Part shown: piece by piece, positions 51,301 through 60,370 of the stretch
Layout of the letters: the number at the start of each line of letters is the position of its first letter
How positions within the stretch are numbered: position 1 is the first letter of the stretch
Assembly (NCBI RefSeq): GCF_032118995.1
Contig: NC_092648.1
Span: forward strand, 4,231,001 to 4,295,000
Direction of reading: 5' to 3'
Length of the DNA stretch: 64,000 nt
From: Asterias amurensis
Taxonomy: Eukaryota > Echinodermata > Asteroidea > Forcipulatida > Asteriidae
The notes under the pieces: generated by a model
Databases searched by the model: none
What the model was told of the DNA's origin: nothing
The model's input: the letters and a program-made list of their open reading frames with translations, nothing else
Translations under genes and position numbers: made by a program

Positions 51301-54300
51301 GCTCAGTTGGTAGAGCATCTGCCTGGAGTGTCAGGGGTCTTGGGTTAAAAAATAACAATGAGGACCATTTGATTTTTCTCTTATCCCTGATCCCATGTTT
51401 GGTTATTTCACTAGGCACCATACCAAACATTGTGTTTGTTACTTTGCCCTGTTAAACATCATGAGAAAAATGTGGTTCTTACTCTGGGGAAAACCTGAGG
51501 GAGTATACCCCAGGCCTCATAGCTCAGTTGGTAGAGCATCTGCCTGGAGTGTCGGGGGTTCAAATCCCATGAGGACCATTTGATTTTTCTCTCATCTCAT
51601 GTTTGGTTATTCACAATTGTTAGCCCTTGGTATGTTACATCTCACTACAGCGCATTGAAAACCTTTTGCGGACACTGGGAACTAACGGTGGAAAAACGTA
51701 TCGGAGTTAACTCGTTGCAATTTTAAAACCTTGTTCTTTTCCCTTTTCTCCACAGCCTACGGTAACCCCACCTCAATAGACTTTGTACGCTGTGACTCCA
51801 GCCAGATAGCTGTGGGTTATCAGTCGTCAGATACCGTCATATTTGACTTGGAAACAGGCACACCAGTAGTCACATTAGAAAGCAAAATGCCCTCAGGTAA
51901 AAAAATAATCTTGAGGATGGATATGTTGAACTTCTTTAAGTTGTTATTAACCCTTATGTTCAGGCCCACTTGCCCCACAATCCCATTTGCCCCACAGGCT
52001 CACTTGCCCCACAGGCCCACCAACCCAACAGGCATGTTTGCCTCAATCGATAACTTACTCCACTAACCCCACTAACCCCACTTGCCCCTTAGGCCCACTT
52101 GCCCCACAGGCCCACCAACCCAACAGGCATGTTTGCCCCAATCGATAACTTACCCCACTAACCCCACTAACCCCACTAACCCCACTTGCCCCACTTGCCC
52201 CTTAGGCCCACTTGCCCCACAGGCCCACCAACCCAACAGGCCTGTTTGCCCTACACGATAACTTACCCCCACTAACCCCACTTGCCCCACAGGCCCACCA
52301 ACCCAACAGGCCTGTTTGCCCTACACGATAACTTACCTCACTAACCCCACTTGCCCCTTAGGCCCAATTGCCCTTACAGGCTCACTTGCCCCACAAATAA
52401 CCTCAATCCTCCCAAACTGTTTGGACATTGGTTTGCTTGACCCTGTGGTAAGCTATAGTTATTTGGGCCTCCTCCTTTTTGCTGTTGTTTTAAACCACTA
52501 TTGTCTGCTTAGGGAGTAATGCAAAATTAAAAACCCTCTTGTTCAGAGATGTAGATGTAATATGGATAATTTATGAGTTAGTTTAAAGGATTTGGGTACC
52601 TTTTCAAAATGTCCCTAGGTTTACATTAAACTTACAGGGTTTGAAGATAATGATAGTGGAAAGCTTCCCTTCAAATATTACTTACTGAGGTGCTGTAGTA
52701 TTTGAGAAATGAGTAAAACAATGTCATGAAAATTATTTTCATGACATTGTTTTACCCATTTCCCCAAAACTACAGCACCTCACCTCGTAATATTTTCAGG
52801 AAAGCTTTCTACTTTCATTATCTTCAAACTGTGTAAGTTGAGTGTAAATCTGTGGACGTTGTGTTTTTTGTCCTACAAAAGTTACATACACCCTTTAATC
52901 ATGAAAATCTTTTCCTAATTGCAGATAATGAGTTTACACAAATTAATAAATTGGCCAGCCATCCAACGCTCCCCATTACTATCACTGCCCATGAAGATCG
53001 ACACATCCGATTCTTTGACAATAATTCAGGTAAGTACTGCTACCCCTCCTTGCGTCTGCCTCGATTACTAACACCTAGGCCTGGGCGACTAGCGAATTTT
53101 TACTACTCGACTAGTCGCGCTTCAAACAGTCACAACTTTGACATTATTAGCAACCAATTTTTTTATTTCCAAGATACATAATAACATTCATTCTGAAAGG
53201 ATTGAAGGATTGTGTCACTGATGTCTGATTGTGTTTCGTAATTAAATTATGTTGTTATGAATAGTCATGAGCGACACAAATGGTTCACCAAACTGGTAGA
53301 AATTTAACCATAAATTGCTACTCTTAAACTAGTAGTATTTGATGACATAATTCAAAAGAAGATTTTTTTCAAGATTCTTAATCATAAATTGATTGTTTGT
53401 CTTTGACAGGTAAATTGGTCCACAGTATGGTTGCCCATTTGGATGCAGTGACCAGTTTAGCAGTGGATCCCAACGGATTGTACCTGCTCTCTGGAAGTAA
53501 GTCTACCTTTCTTGGATAGTTAGAGTACATGTCTGTCGGTAACACATATGTCTCACTGTCTGTCTGTCTGTTTGTTTGTTTGTTTAGATGATCTTCCCAT
53601 CAAGGGAACTTGGCAAACTCCCACAAAGGGATATAAACACCAAGCTGGCAACAGCCAATCTCTCTCATACAAACATTGGTTTAACGTCTATGATTATGAA
53701 TTACACAAATCAAGAAATTGTGATTCAGTAACTAGACGATAATGCTTATTCTAGTCATTGTGAAATCAGCTAGGGGATTCGAACCCACAACCTTGTGATT
53801 GCAAGTCCTTTCTGTCATCATGTTTTCTGGCTGTCTGCTGTATAGCATTTATGTCAACAGAACCCTATATGTTAAACACCCAGAGATTACCCCTGGAGAT
53901 CTCTGAGTAGTAATTGCTCTAAAACGACAGTTGTTGGAATATTAAGCCATTTGTGTGTTAGATTTGAATATCATATGTTACAATGACCGGCTTGATCACA
54001 ATTTAGAGACAGTTTGCTATGTCACATGATTCGGGGCAAGCTTTTTTGTAGTTGTGTAATTGAAGGCAAATGCCCATACACAATTCTGAATGAGCGTGTA
54101 TGGCACCATGGTACCCAGATTTGCTCATCTGGAGGTTGCTATACAAAAGCTTGCCCTATACCAGGAAATATCGCACCTCTGATGTCTTACAAATACATTT
54201 CCAATTTGCTTTCACACACAACTAGCTGAACAAAAACAGAGCCCTGTGACTTAAAAACACTGGACACTATTGGTAATTATCAAAAACTAGTCTTCTCACT

Positions 54301-54865
54301 TGGTGTATCTCAACATATGCACAAACCTGTGAAAATTTGAGCTCAATTGGTCGTCGAAGCTGCGAGATAATAATGTTAGAAAAAAATACCTGTGTCACAC
54401 GAAGTTGTGCGCTTGCAGACGCTTGATTTTGAGACCTCAAAAACTAATTCTGAGGTCTCGAAACCAACTTCGTGGAAAATTACTTCTTTCTCGAAAACTA
54501 CGTCACTTCAGAGGGAGCCATTTTTCACAATGTTTTACACTATCAACTTCTTCCCATTACTCGTTATCCATTAAGGTTTAATGCTATTAATTATATTGAG
54601 TAAATACCAAGAGTGTCCACTGCCTTTAATATATTCCGTACTGCACGCCACACAAGCCCAAGAACTCACCTCTTTGACCTTTTTCATATTTTCAGGTCAC
54701 GATTGCTCGATTCGTCTTTGGAACCTTGACAGTAAGACTTGCGTCCAGGAGATCACCTCGCATCGGAAGAAATTTGACGAGTCGATATACGACGTCGCCT
54801 TCCATCCTTCCAAACCGTACATTGCTAGCGGAGGTGCGGACGCTCTAGCAAAAGTGTTTGTATGA
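18302..54865 (+). CDS. STRN: Striatin (STRIPAK scaffold), complete, 18 coding exons
   Basis: Exons: 18302-18511, 28702-28805, 32578-32651, 34333-34411, 37479-37664, 38429-38603, 39801-39957, 41014-41127, 44302-44433, 45148-45290, 47389-47564, 49452-49499, 50044-50165, 50821-50988, 51756-51896, 52925-53029, 53410-53496, 54696-54865. They sum to 2391 nt, or 796 residues; human striatins run about 750-800. Residues 38-50 read [13 protein letters not shown], followed by the coiled coil with the caveolin-binding-type [11 protein letters not shown] stretch to about residue 115. Then comes the conserved [17 protein letters not shown] block, an acidic low-complexity middle, and seven WD40 repeats from about residue 459 to the end (for example [35 protein letters not shown]). 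The ATG has A at -3 and G at +4. Striatins scaffold PP2A with MST/GCK kinases, MOB4 and STRIP. This is probably the single invertebrate orthologue of vertebrate STRN/STRN3/STRN4, so the paralogue name is arbitrary. Intron 1 is 10.2 kb. Confidence 0.98.
18801..18932. mobile_element. 132-bp TIR element, copy 1 (older), striatin intron 1
   Basis: Inverted termini carry TATGGCGCCACCACTTTTTC and its reverse complement around an A/T-rich centre. This copy has several differences from copies 2 and 3, and its 8-bp flanks match at only 4 positions, so it is the oldest of the three. Confidence 0.85.
19012..19143. mobile_element. 132-bp TIR element, copy 2, striatin intron 1
   Basis: It has the same length and structure as the copy at 61201-61332 and differs from it at one base. 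It is flanked by GAATAAGT (19004-19011) and GAATAAAT (19144-19151), an 8-bp target duplication with one mismatch. An 8-bp duplication fits hAT-superfamily transposition. The element has no coding capacity, so it must be mobilised in trans. Confidence 0.9.
20774..20932. mobile_element. GC-rich foldback, GTTGGCGGC arms
   Basis: CTGGGGTACGTTTTGGCGGC at the left mirrors GCCGCCAACACGCACCCCTG at the right with a few mismatches, continuing into AACTGTTTC arms. Confidence 0.7.
22001..22271. mobile_element. CpG-rich TIR element with GC box and TATA-like core
   Basis: ATATAAGAACTAGACGGCGC at the left mirrors GCGCCCTCTAGTTCTTATAT at the right with one mismatch. The interior is far richer in CpG than the surrounding intron and contains CGCGCGCGC, two AAAATGGCCGC motifs, GGGGCGGGGCG and GCGTATATAGG. 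Confidence 0.75.
23453..23807 (+). mobile_element. TTAA MITE, degenerate
   Basis: TTAA-flanked, with interior AACAAATCTGTGAA and GGAGCTGTTTCTCACAATG modules. Left terminus eroded; right end GTGTCCTGTACCTTTAA. Confidence 0.75.
24896..25158. mobile_element. Foldback, 'CATGGCTCTGCTTACCG' family, copy 1
   Basis: TTCATGGCTCTGCTTACCGC mirrors GTAAGCAGAGCCATGAAG, with many GCGCTTAC/GTAAGCGC-type inner repeats. A second copy is at 57182-57418. Confidence 0.75.
26038..26120 (-). repeat. tRNA-like SINE head, reverse
   Basis: On the minus strand it carries a GGTCTAGTTGGTGACAC A-box region and GGGTTCGAATCCCACCC B box. The D arm has lost bases compared with a functional tRNA. Confidence 0.5.
26234..26913 (+). 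repeat. Perfect 340-bp tandem duplication
   Basis: 26234-26573 and 26574-26913 appear identical, including a repeated spurious 65-codon ORF. Each unit ends with the first ~109 bp of the TTAA MITE whose full copy starts at 26805. Confidence 0.9.
26805..27187 (+). mobile_element. TTAA MITE, GGAACRTTACAGAATTGG type
   Basis: TTAAAGGAACGTTACAGAAT at the left mirrors TTCTGTAATGTTCCTTTAA at the right. Its first part is duplicated at 26465-26573. Confidence 0.85.
27684..28079 (+). mobile_element. TTAA MITE, GGCAGTGGACAC type
   Basis: AAAGACACTGGACACC to GTGTCCACTGCCTTTAA with the GAGACCTC...GAGGTCTC inner palindrome. The left flank lacks an intact TTAA. Confidence 0.85.
28923..29293 (+). mobile_element. 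TTAA MITE, GGCAGTGGACAC type, right end truncated
   Basis: Starts TTAAAGACACTGGACAC in striatin intron 2 and ends GAGTAATTACCTTTAA, so about 17 bp of the right terminus is deleted while TTAA remains. Confidence 0.85.
30621..30660 (+). repeat. ATTA microsatellite
   Basis: About nine uninterrupted TTAA/ATTA tetranucleotide units. Confidence 0.9.
30928..30955 (+). repeat. Poly(G) tract
   Basis: GGC followed by an uninterrupted run of about 25 G in striatin intron 2. The length is likely imprecise in any assembly. Confidence 0.9.
31883..32270 (+). mobile_element. TTAA MITE, GGCAGTGGACAC type
   Basis: Full-length copy flanked by TTAA on both sides in striatin intron 2, with all interior modules present. 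Confidence 0.9.
33850..34020. mobile_element. TIR element with AGACCTYATGCAT ends, copy 2
   Basis: Same ends as 12737-12892, in striatin intron 3. The interiors share TTTGACCTCT and GAGGGCGCCC-type segments but are otherwise diverged. Confidence 0.8.
34623..35006 (+). mobile_element. TTAA MITE, GGCAGTGGACAC type
   Basis: Full-length copy in striatin intron 4. The left TTAA is intact and the right flank is TTGA. Confidence 0.88.
35495..35857 (+). mobile_element. TTAA MITE, GGCAGTGGACAC type
   Basis: Copy with TTAA on both sides and a roughly 20-bp internal deletion after CGAAAACT. Followed at once by a CAGCTCTATGAAATT fragment. Confidence 0.88.
36610..36993 (-). mobile_element. TTAA MITE, GTACACGTTTGGTAATT type, copy 2
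   Basis: Interior hairpin GACTTCAAGCTAGAAGTC. Close relative of 43865-44240 in the opposite orientation. Confidence 0.85.
38778..38911. mobile_element. Hairpin element, 'GGGCCCAATTTCATA' ends
   Basis: GGGCCCAATTTCATAAAG at the left mirrors TTTATGAAATTGGGCCC at the right, in striatin intron 6. Confidence 0.75.
40029..40457. mobile_element. TIR element enclosing a minisatellite
   Basis: CCCTTTCACACGACAGTAAT at the left mirrors ATTACTGTCGTGTGAAAAGG at the right. The interior is mostly a tandem array of TGTCCAATAATGTCTATAC-type units of about 18-21 bp (40090-40310). Confidence 0.82.
41145..41620 (+). repeat. ~31-bp minisatellite directly after striatin exon 8
   Basis: About fifteen degenerate units built on GTGACAAATCACGTTGT then ACTCACTCCGCAAGA begin some 20 bp after the exon 8 donor (41128). 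Two variant half-units alternate, suggesting a higher-order repeat. Confidence 0.9.
41935..42307 (+). mobile_element. TTAA MITE, GGCAGTGGACAC type
   Basis: Copy with TTAA on both sides in striatin intron 8. It lacks the AGTAAGGTTTTATGCTAA segment found near the right end of other copies. Confidence 0.88.
43275..43505 (-). repeat. SINE-like repeat with (ATA)n end
   Basis: Begins with an AATAATAATAATAA microsatellite, then TTTATAATGCGCCATG, the inverse of the tail type at 3500, 4030 and 16270. It contains GAGTTCGTTCCATAGTGA. Confidence 0.5.
43865..44240 (+). mobile_element. TTAA MITE, GGTACACGTTTGG type, copy 3
   Basis: TTAAAGGGAAGGTACACGTT at the left mirrors the right end, both TTAA-flanked, with interior hairpin GACTTCTAGCTAGAAGTC. 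It lies about 60 bp before striatin exon 9. Confidence 0.9.
44535..44876 (+). mobile_element. TTAA MITE, hybrid type
   Basis: Both termini are GGCACTGGATACC / GTGTCCAGTGCC-like, while the interior matches the GTACACGTTTGG subtype. TTAA on both sides. Confidence 0.85.
45363..45605 (+). repeat. tRNA-derived SINE
   Basis: Contains TTAAGAGCGTCGGACTCAA, GCAGAGTGTGGGTTCCAGTC (B-box like) and AAGCAAGACACTTACC, matching the head of 61821-62155. Confidence 0.6.
45900..46650 (+). repeat. Diverged tandem duplication with poly(C) tracts, striatin intron 10
   Basis: 45900-46215 and 46340-46650 are imperfect copies (shared: poly(C) run, GCAAGC...GAGCT, TAGTTAATGAT, CACCTGCTGCGAAT). The C runs lie at about 45953-45968 and 46386-46405. 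Confidence 0.75.
46972..47286. mobile_element. TIR element with inner palindrome and nested insertion
   Basis: ATAGACCTTTACCCA at the left and CAAGGTCTATAG at the right form the outer ends. A near-perfect palindrome lies at 46993-47062. A second element with ATACTTCCTGCGAAGGCGAA, also seen near 49795-49900, occupies 47068-47247. Confidence 0.65.
48764..49152 (+). mobile_element. TTAA MITE, GGCAGTGGACAC type
   Basis: Full-length copy with TTAA on both sides in striatin intron 11, followed by a fragment of the ATTTCACAAAGAGTTAG foldback. Confidence 0.9.
50463..50618. mobile_element. GC-rich TTAA foldback, 'GGTCGCGCGATGG' arms
   Basis: TTAAAGGCCGGTTTATAGTC at the left mirrors GACTATAACTCGGCCTTAA at the right; arms of about 45 bp include GGTCGCGCGATGGTTG. 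It is TTAA-flanked and very CpG-rich compared with the intron. Confidence 0.88.
51270..51610 (+). repeat. Duplicated tRNA-like sequence (two copies), striatin intron 14
   Basis: TCATAGCTCAGTTGGTAGAG occurs at about 51297 and 51518 with shared flanks (AAACCTGAGGGAGTA before, GAGGACCATTTGATTTTTCT after), so the unit is about 216 bp. Copy 2 keeps the B box GGGGGTTCAAATCCC and a 6-bp acceptor-like pairing (CCTCAT with ATGAGG), but the T stem pairs poorly. Copy 1 has lost the B box. Confidence 0.7.
51960..52400 (+). repeat. C-rich minisatellite, striatin intron 15
   Basis: About ten degenerate units combining CCCCACTAACCCCACTTGCC and AGGCCCACCAACCCAACAGG, starting about 60 bp after the exon 15 donor (51897). 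The plus strand is strongly C-rich and G-poor. Confidence 0.9.
52583..52898. mobile_element. TTAA foldback with central ATGACATTGTTTTAC palindrome
   Basis: Flanked by TTAA with long imperfect arms (TGAAGATAATGATAGTGGAA against TTTCATTATCTTCAAA) meeting at ATTTTCATGACATTG. It ends 27 bp before striatin exon 16, close to the branch-point zone. A related sequence is at about 14100-14340. Confidence 0.85.
53740..53805 (-). repeat. tRNA-like fragment, reverse
   Basis: On the minus strand contains GTGGGTTCGAATCCC preceded by CTTGCAATCACAAGG. No D arm is present. Confidence 0.4.
54251..54629 (+). mobile_element. TTAA MITE, GGCAGTGGACAC type
   Basis: Full-length copy flanked by TTAA, ending 67 bp before striatin's last coding exon. 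Confidence 0.9.
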
Positions 54866-55575
54866 TAGAGCCGCCCACTCCGGGGGGGATAAGTTTAAAA
54901 ATCAAATGGGCCTTGATAAATCCTTGCAACTTTTGTTTTCCTTTCTTTCTTTCTTTTCAATGAGGAAATTTTAGGAAAGGAAACAAATCACCATTTACTG
55001 CAACAAGAAGTTTGATCTTTCACAATATCAGCTCTCAGTTTTAACATGCTGTTGCGAGTGTTGCATACGGTGCAAATGAAAATCTGAACTTGTGTACAAA
55101 AGTTATCGGACTGCACTTGGTTGACAAAACAAAAGTAACAGTACAACTTTTTGTATTCAAAACAAAAAGTCGTTTCCAAGCTTGTACCATTTGTCCAACT
55201 ATTGATGTTTGGCATTTGTAGTCGGGTACCCTTGTAAAAAAGATGTGCTTCTTTTTACTAGTAGGAACACCACAAGAAAACAATGATTTTGTTGGTTTTA
55301 TGAGGACGCTAGTTAATGCTCATCAGTCAATTTTAGATAAGTCTCCTCGTCTACTTTCTGAGAAAGTCACCGTATTTTTGTGATGGGATTTATCTAGGCC
55401 TACTTGTAGTCATTTATAACGCAAGGGTGATCTTGCTTAGTGTACAGGCCCCCTTCAACAGGGAGGTATTGTGTGTTGTATTAATAATGAGTTAACAAAA
55501 TTAAATTGAGGAGTGGAGAGGAGGGGGTTTTGGGTTGGCGGTCAAGGGATGGGGAGTGGTAGGAAACTTAGCCCA

Positions 55576-55705
55576 TGTCTGAATTGGCGGCTTTGGCTAC
55601 GGCTAGATTTCCGCGTCGTCATGCGATGAGGTATAGGATGCCCATAGGAACACCCTTAGCAACAGCCGTAGCCGTAGCTGTAGCCGCCAATCTGGATACA
55701 GGCTA
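55576..55705. mobile_element. Foldback, 'GGCGGCTTTGGCTACGGC' family
   Basis: GAATTGGCGGCTTTGGCTAC mirrors GTAGCTGTAGCCGCCAATC. Related partial copies are at 55706-55830 and 36378-36490. Confidence 0.75.
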
Positions 55706-57181
55706 AGGCTTTATTACAGCTAGGGCTACTGCTATCATGAGTTGTCATGAGTTGAGGTATATGACGACCTTAGCAACAACCTTAGTAACAGCCGTAGGCA
55801 GAGCTGTAGACATAGTTTCGGATACGCCTTAGACAGTGTGCTTGAAGCATAGCACATCATTCTTCAATTTGAGGGTAGACCGTTCATACTGGATGCTTCT
55901 CATATATCCACAATTGATGGATTGTACATGACGTCATTGACCACCATCTTTGATGTAAAACAATAGAAAAGTGCATGTACTGCGCACAACTATCAGCCAG
56001 TGATAGCCTTTCATGCGTACACATTTCATCAAAGATGGCGGCCAGTGCAAGGGGTCTGTTGTGGTCAGAATTACTGGTCTGCTGCTTCGTGAACGTGTAA
56101 CCTCCACACCCCAGTGTCAGTGTTGAGAGCATGTAGTTTTCCTCTTTGCGCAGAATGGTTTGTAGCCCCACTCTATTTACTCACATGTTAAAGGAACATG
56201 GGGGATGCAAGCAGTCCAAGATAGTTTTGGCCAGAGTTGGGAGGACACATTTTCAAAAGCAATTTCAGGGGATCTAAAAAGCCCTTGTGTTTTGGGGCTG
56301 TAGCTTTAAACTTACTTTTAAAGATGGCGCCAATGTGAAAGGTGTGCACAAATGTGTACTCCCTCGTAACTCGGCTCTATTTCGAAGAAGGGGTATGATA
56401 TGTTAATGAAATAATACACAATAGAGAATGATTGACATGGGTTTGACCTTGAGCTTTGCGTGACATTTTTTATCTCTTTGGCTTCTTTTGAATCGTTCGG
56501 AAATCAAAATACAAAAGATGGCCGCCAAGATAAAATGCAACGTGGATTCTCAAACAGGAGAGCGTGGGTTGTAAATACCGTATATAAATTTGTATGTGTT
56601 CTCAATTGGGCTAGGTCCAAAGTGAAGGATCAATAGCTTAGTATTCACTGTAATGAATGTTTCATTGTAATAACTGTTACAGTAAAAGTAGACTATAAAC
56701 AAACAAAAACAAAATATCACTCATATTTTGGCAAGGAACAGAGAATCTTCATTAAGGTACTTGTTTGTTCCCAGCTGATTCAGGATTGTAGTGTTTTTAA
56801 GGGTAGCTGTGAAGTGTTTGATATCACTTCCCCCTGCTCTTTTTTATTAGTTTGTGTTTTGGGGGGATTTTCTTTGGTAGGATTTGGATGGGATGGGCTT
56901 AAAATTGATTGCGAAACATAACCTTATTGTGATGCTCGCAGGTTTAAAAAAAACTAAGTTCTCTATAATCTTCTGCATTTTGTTTTTGTTCTAAGCAAAC
57001 AGCGGTAAATATCTGTCCCCTAATATATCGGAGAACCTGAAGGTAAATATCCCCCTCCCCAGGACCCTTGGAAGGGTAAACCTCTCCTAGTTTGATCCCT
57101 TCCACTACCCTGCCTGCCCCCATGTTACTTGTAACCATCGTCATTCTCATTAAATGGGTGACCACTCAAGAGAAAATGACC

Positions 57182-57418
57182 TAATTTCATGGCTCCGCTT
57201 ACCGTAAGCAAAGAATCGGCCCTTACGGAAGCAGGGGTTTCCACCCTTACCTCAAGCATATTTCATGGGGAATTTTGGCTTGTGTGCAAGCGTACTCCAC
57301 ATTACTAGGCATTCTACGCTTACACAGCTAGCGCATAATTATAGCGTTTGCCCTGCAAGCAGGGAATGGTGGTTGTAAGTGCAGAATCTGGCGGTAGGCA
57401 GAACAATTAATAAGGCCC
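57182..57418. mobile_element. Foldback, 'CATGGCTCCGCTTACCG' family, copy 2
   Basis: Same left arm as 24896-25158, with AGGCATTCTACGCTTAC and AAGCAGGGAATGGTGG in the right half, in the striatin-TBCB interval. Confidence 0.7.
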
Positions 57419-58097
57419 ATTTCAATTGAACACAGTATTTTGATACAATGTATTAACAAGTATAAACATTTCAATTGTTAGTTTTCAACACATACCTTAG
57501 AGCATTTCCGATTAGAAAAAAACAAACAGGACACCCTGCATTTGTATTAACTCTTTTTCCTGTCATGTTTTGTTTTTATACTTTGGGATAATTCGGGACT
57601 CTCTGTGTGAACAGTCTTAGTAAGATGTCATTCGGTTTTGACAAGGAAACTTTCAGTGCTTTTTTAACATTATTTAAAACCAGACACGGCTTGTAAATTA
57701 CTGCATTTAGTTACCGCTTTGCTCATAAACTGTTTGGTACTCGGCACATCAGATGTTTAAGAACAAACTTTTACTTCATTATTTGATTTTTTTATTTAAA
57801 TCATCGTTAATTATGAGCCAAAGAGTTAGTATTATCTTATATAGTGTTATACATGTACCTTGAGTTCAAACAGCCCATAGCAGACAATGTACAAGTCAAA
57901 TGCTGTGTGAATTAATTTAGTCTTCATTTTTAGTTACATACACGTCATCATAAACTCTGGTAACAAAAAATATTGATTTGTTTATTTTCATTTTTATTTT
58001 ATTATTATTTTTTAAAATATTTTTGGTGGGAGTGGTGCGCTAGGCTGCAGCAACAAGCTATCATGGTGTAGACAATAAGAAGTAACTAAACAGTCAA

Positions 58098-58272
58098 CTT
58101 GCGGGTACAACCATGTGTAAATTCTCTTTTCAGGGGGAGTGTTTGCTCTAAAAAGAGCAGGTGTGGTCTCGACATTAGAAACGGTGTCCTGAAGACGAGC
58201 AGAGTATACACACTTGCTCTTTTCAGAGCCAACACTCCTCCCAAAGATATTTACACATGGTTTACCACAAGT
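58098..58272. mobile_element. Foldback with GGTACAACCATGTGTAAAT arms
   Basis: The left arm mirrors ATTTACACATGGTTTACC at the right, with inner GCTCTAAAAAGAGC and GCTCTTTTCAGAGC. Same architecture as 6615-6842. Confidence 0.75.
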
Positions 58273-60362
58273 TTACTAGTTCGAGCAGCTTCTTAAATTG
58301 TAACCACAAACCAAGCCTTTAAATCCTATTTTATCAAGAATTCCCCTTTGCCCAACCTAAAAAGTAACGTAACAATTGATTTCAGAAAATCATTTTCCAG
58401 TGCAGCTTCCTTTGTGCTGTGTGTCTATAGCATATCTGTACTTTCTTTTCCTTGTCGGACTCATCCGAATATGGGCATTTGCAGTGAACTTAAGTAGAGG
58501 TTATACCGTCTTAAAACTTTTTGTTGTTATTATTTAGCCTTAATATTAGCACTTTATACCTGAGAAGAAAAAAAAACACAGCAGGAACACTGTAGATCCA
58601 TAGCTAAAGAGTGTTTAAAGATAATTTAAACTATCTATATGTTTGGCATTTCATTGTAAAAAATTATCAACTTTGTACATTATATTATAACTATTGAAAT
58701 GAAATGATAACATTACTACTAATCTGAAGGAAGGACAACGTACATATTTTTGACTCTGGTGTAGGCTGGGATGAGATGAATTCCATCAAGCAGTTATACA
58801 TATTTAATATTTTAAGTTATAGGTAAAGAGATTTTGTGTTCCCTGCGACAGTTGGTCTCCTCCCAATCGCAGAGTTGATTTTTTGTTCTACTTTCTGTCG
58901 ATTCCTTGTTAACAGTTAACTTGTGTATAATTTAAGAAGTTACCTTGTAATACTACATCAGTAATGAGTTAAACAATTTTAGTAAACAAGATCCTAATAA
59001 TGTTTACCTAGAAAATTAAATCATTCACATCTTTGGAATCAAGGATTTGGGGGAAAGTTTTTGACATTCTAAGTTTTTTCCATTGTCAACTTACAAACTA
59101 GTGTTTTGAGTTTTAAAAAAAAACTAATAGCTTAGCTGTCTGTCCTAAGAAATGTGCCAAGAAATGTTTCTGCAAAACTTCAGTATGAGGATACCCTCTC
59201 AACTATTCAACTATTATAAATAATAGAAAATAACTTTAGGAAGTCCTGTTTAACCCTTTAGATACCATTCTTGTTTATCTTTTTTAATCGTCACAAAACA
59301 CCAAGCGATGCTAATATTGTTCAATTCTGCAATTCAATTTTGTCAGTAAAAATTCTCAACAGAAATAACATAAAACAGAAAATATTGTTTTGTGGTTTGA
59401 AATTGGGATACTTTGTAACATACTACATTGGAAAATATCATATCCGCACATGGCCTTTTTCTTTTGACCTCGTTAGGGTCAAACCTTGCGGCCGTTTGAG
59501 GCCGCTAAGGGAATGATGGTACAAGCCGCTGGTGGCCGCAGTGGTCTCTAAAAGGTTAAGCAGTTATATGGGCAAAACTAGAACACCCTGAAGTCATGTT
59601 AGATACCAGGTGTTTCGTCCTTGTTAAAGTAAAAGTTTTAGGTAATTATTATTACAATTAAGCATTAGAGAACGAAAGGAAACAAATGGACTTATAAACG
59701 TTAAACACCAATCAGAAACTGAGTAAATTTGTGTGCATTAGGAAGGCGTTATTTACAAATCATCTGTAAACACCTTAAATGAATTTGTCCTTTCTGAAAT
59801 TAAACCATAAGGTCATTAGTGTTAATTGGATCTAATTATTGAACGTTATGGTACACAAGTGTATTCATTTTTCACTACCACCGTACATACGTCACTTTAT
59901 AGGTTTTTGTTTTGTTTCTTGTAGGATCATTTAATAATTCTGTGCTGTAAAAACAAAATGTGGCATTTACTGCAGACATTTTGTTTTGTTTCCCATAAGG
60001 GGTATACAAAATAATACAATGTTTTGAATTTGTACTTCTGTCTCTTTGTTTCTTTGTGGTGTGATGTGTGGTTACTTTGTTAGAGCTGTGACTCCATTAT
60101 CTTGAGGTGACGACTACGGGCATTGTCGCATCACCACGTTTTGTTTCATCTAAACTAAACGTATCTACATTTCTACTTGGAATGTTATGCTCTGGATGTT
60201 ATTGGTTCATAACGATTGAGACTCAAAAGAAAGAAACAACTACTGGACTTGTTTAGAACTTTTAGGATTATGCCCGGAACAAGTAATGCGTTCGTACATA
60301 CACACATGGATGTACATTGTACATGAGTGGCTTAAACATTCTAAGCTGTCACTAGAGGGCGG

Positions 60363-60370
60363 TATATAAG
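60363..60370 (+). promoter_or_regulatory. TATA-like box upstream of TBCB
   Basis: TATATAAG sits in a GC-richer context directly after the CTCF-like TCACTAGAGGGCGG (60349-60362). It could position a start near 60395, giving a 5' UTR of about 0.6 kb or a leader intron. Most housekeeping genes lack TATA, so chance is a real alternative. Confidence 0.25.

Noticed and set aside
51518..51590. Functional tRNA gene
   Set aside because: A and B boxes are present, but the T stem and acceptor stem do not pair properly and the surrounding segment is duplicated with a decayed copy. Called tRNA-like repeat instead.
55000..60300. An additional gene between striatin and TBCB
   Set aside because: Scanning both strands shows only short, AT-rich or repeat-derived ORFs with no conserved motif.
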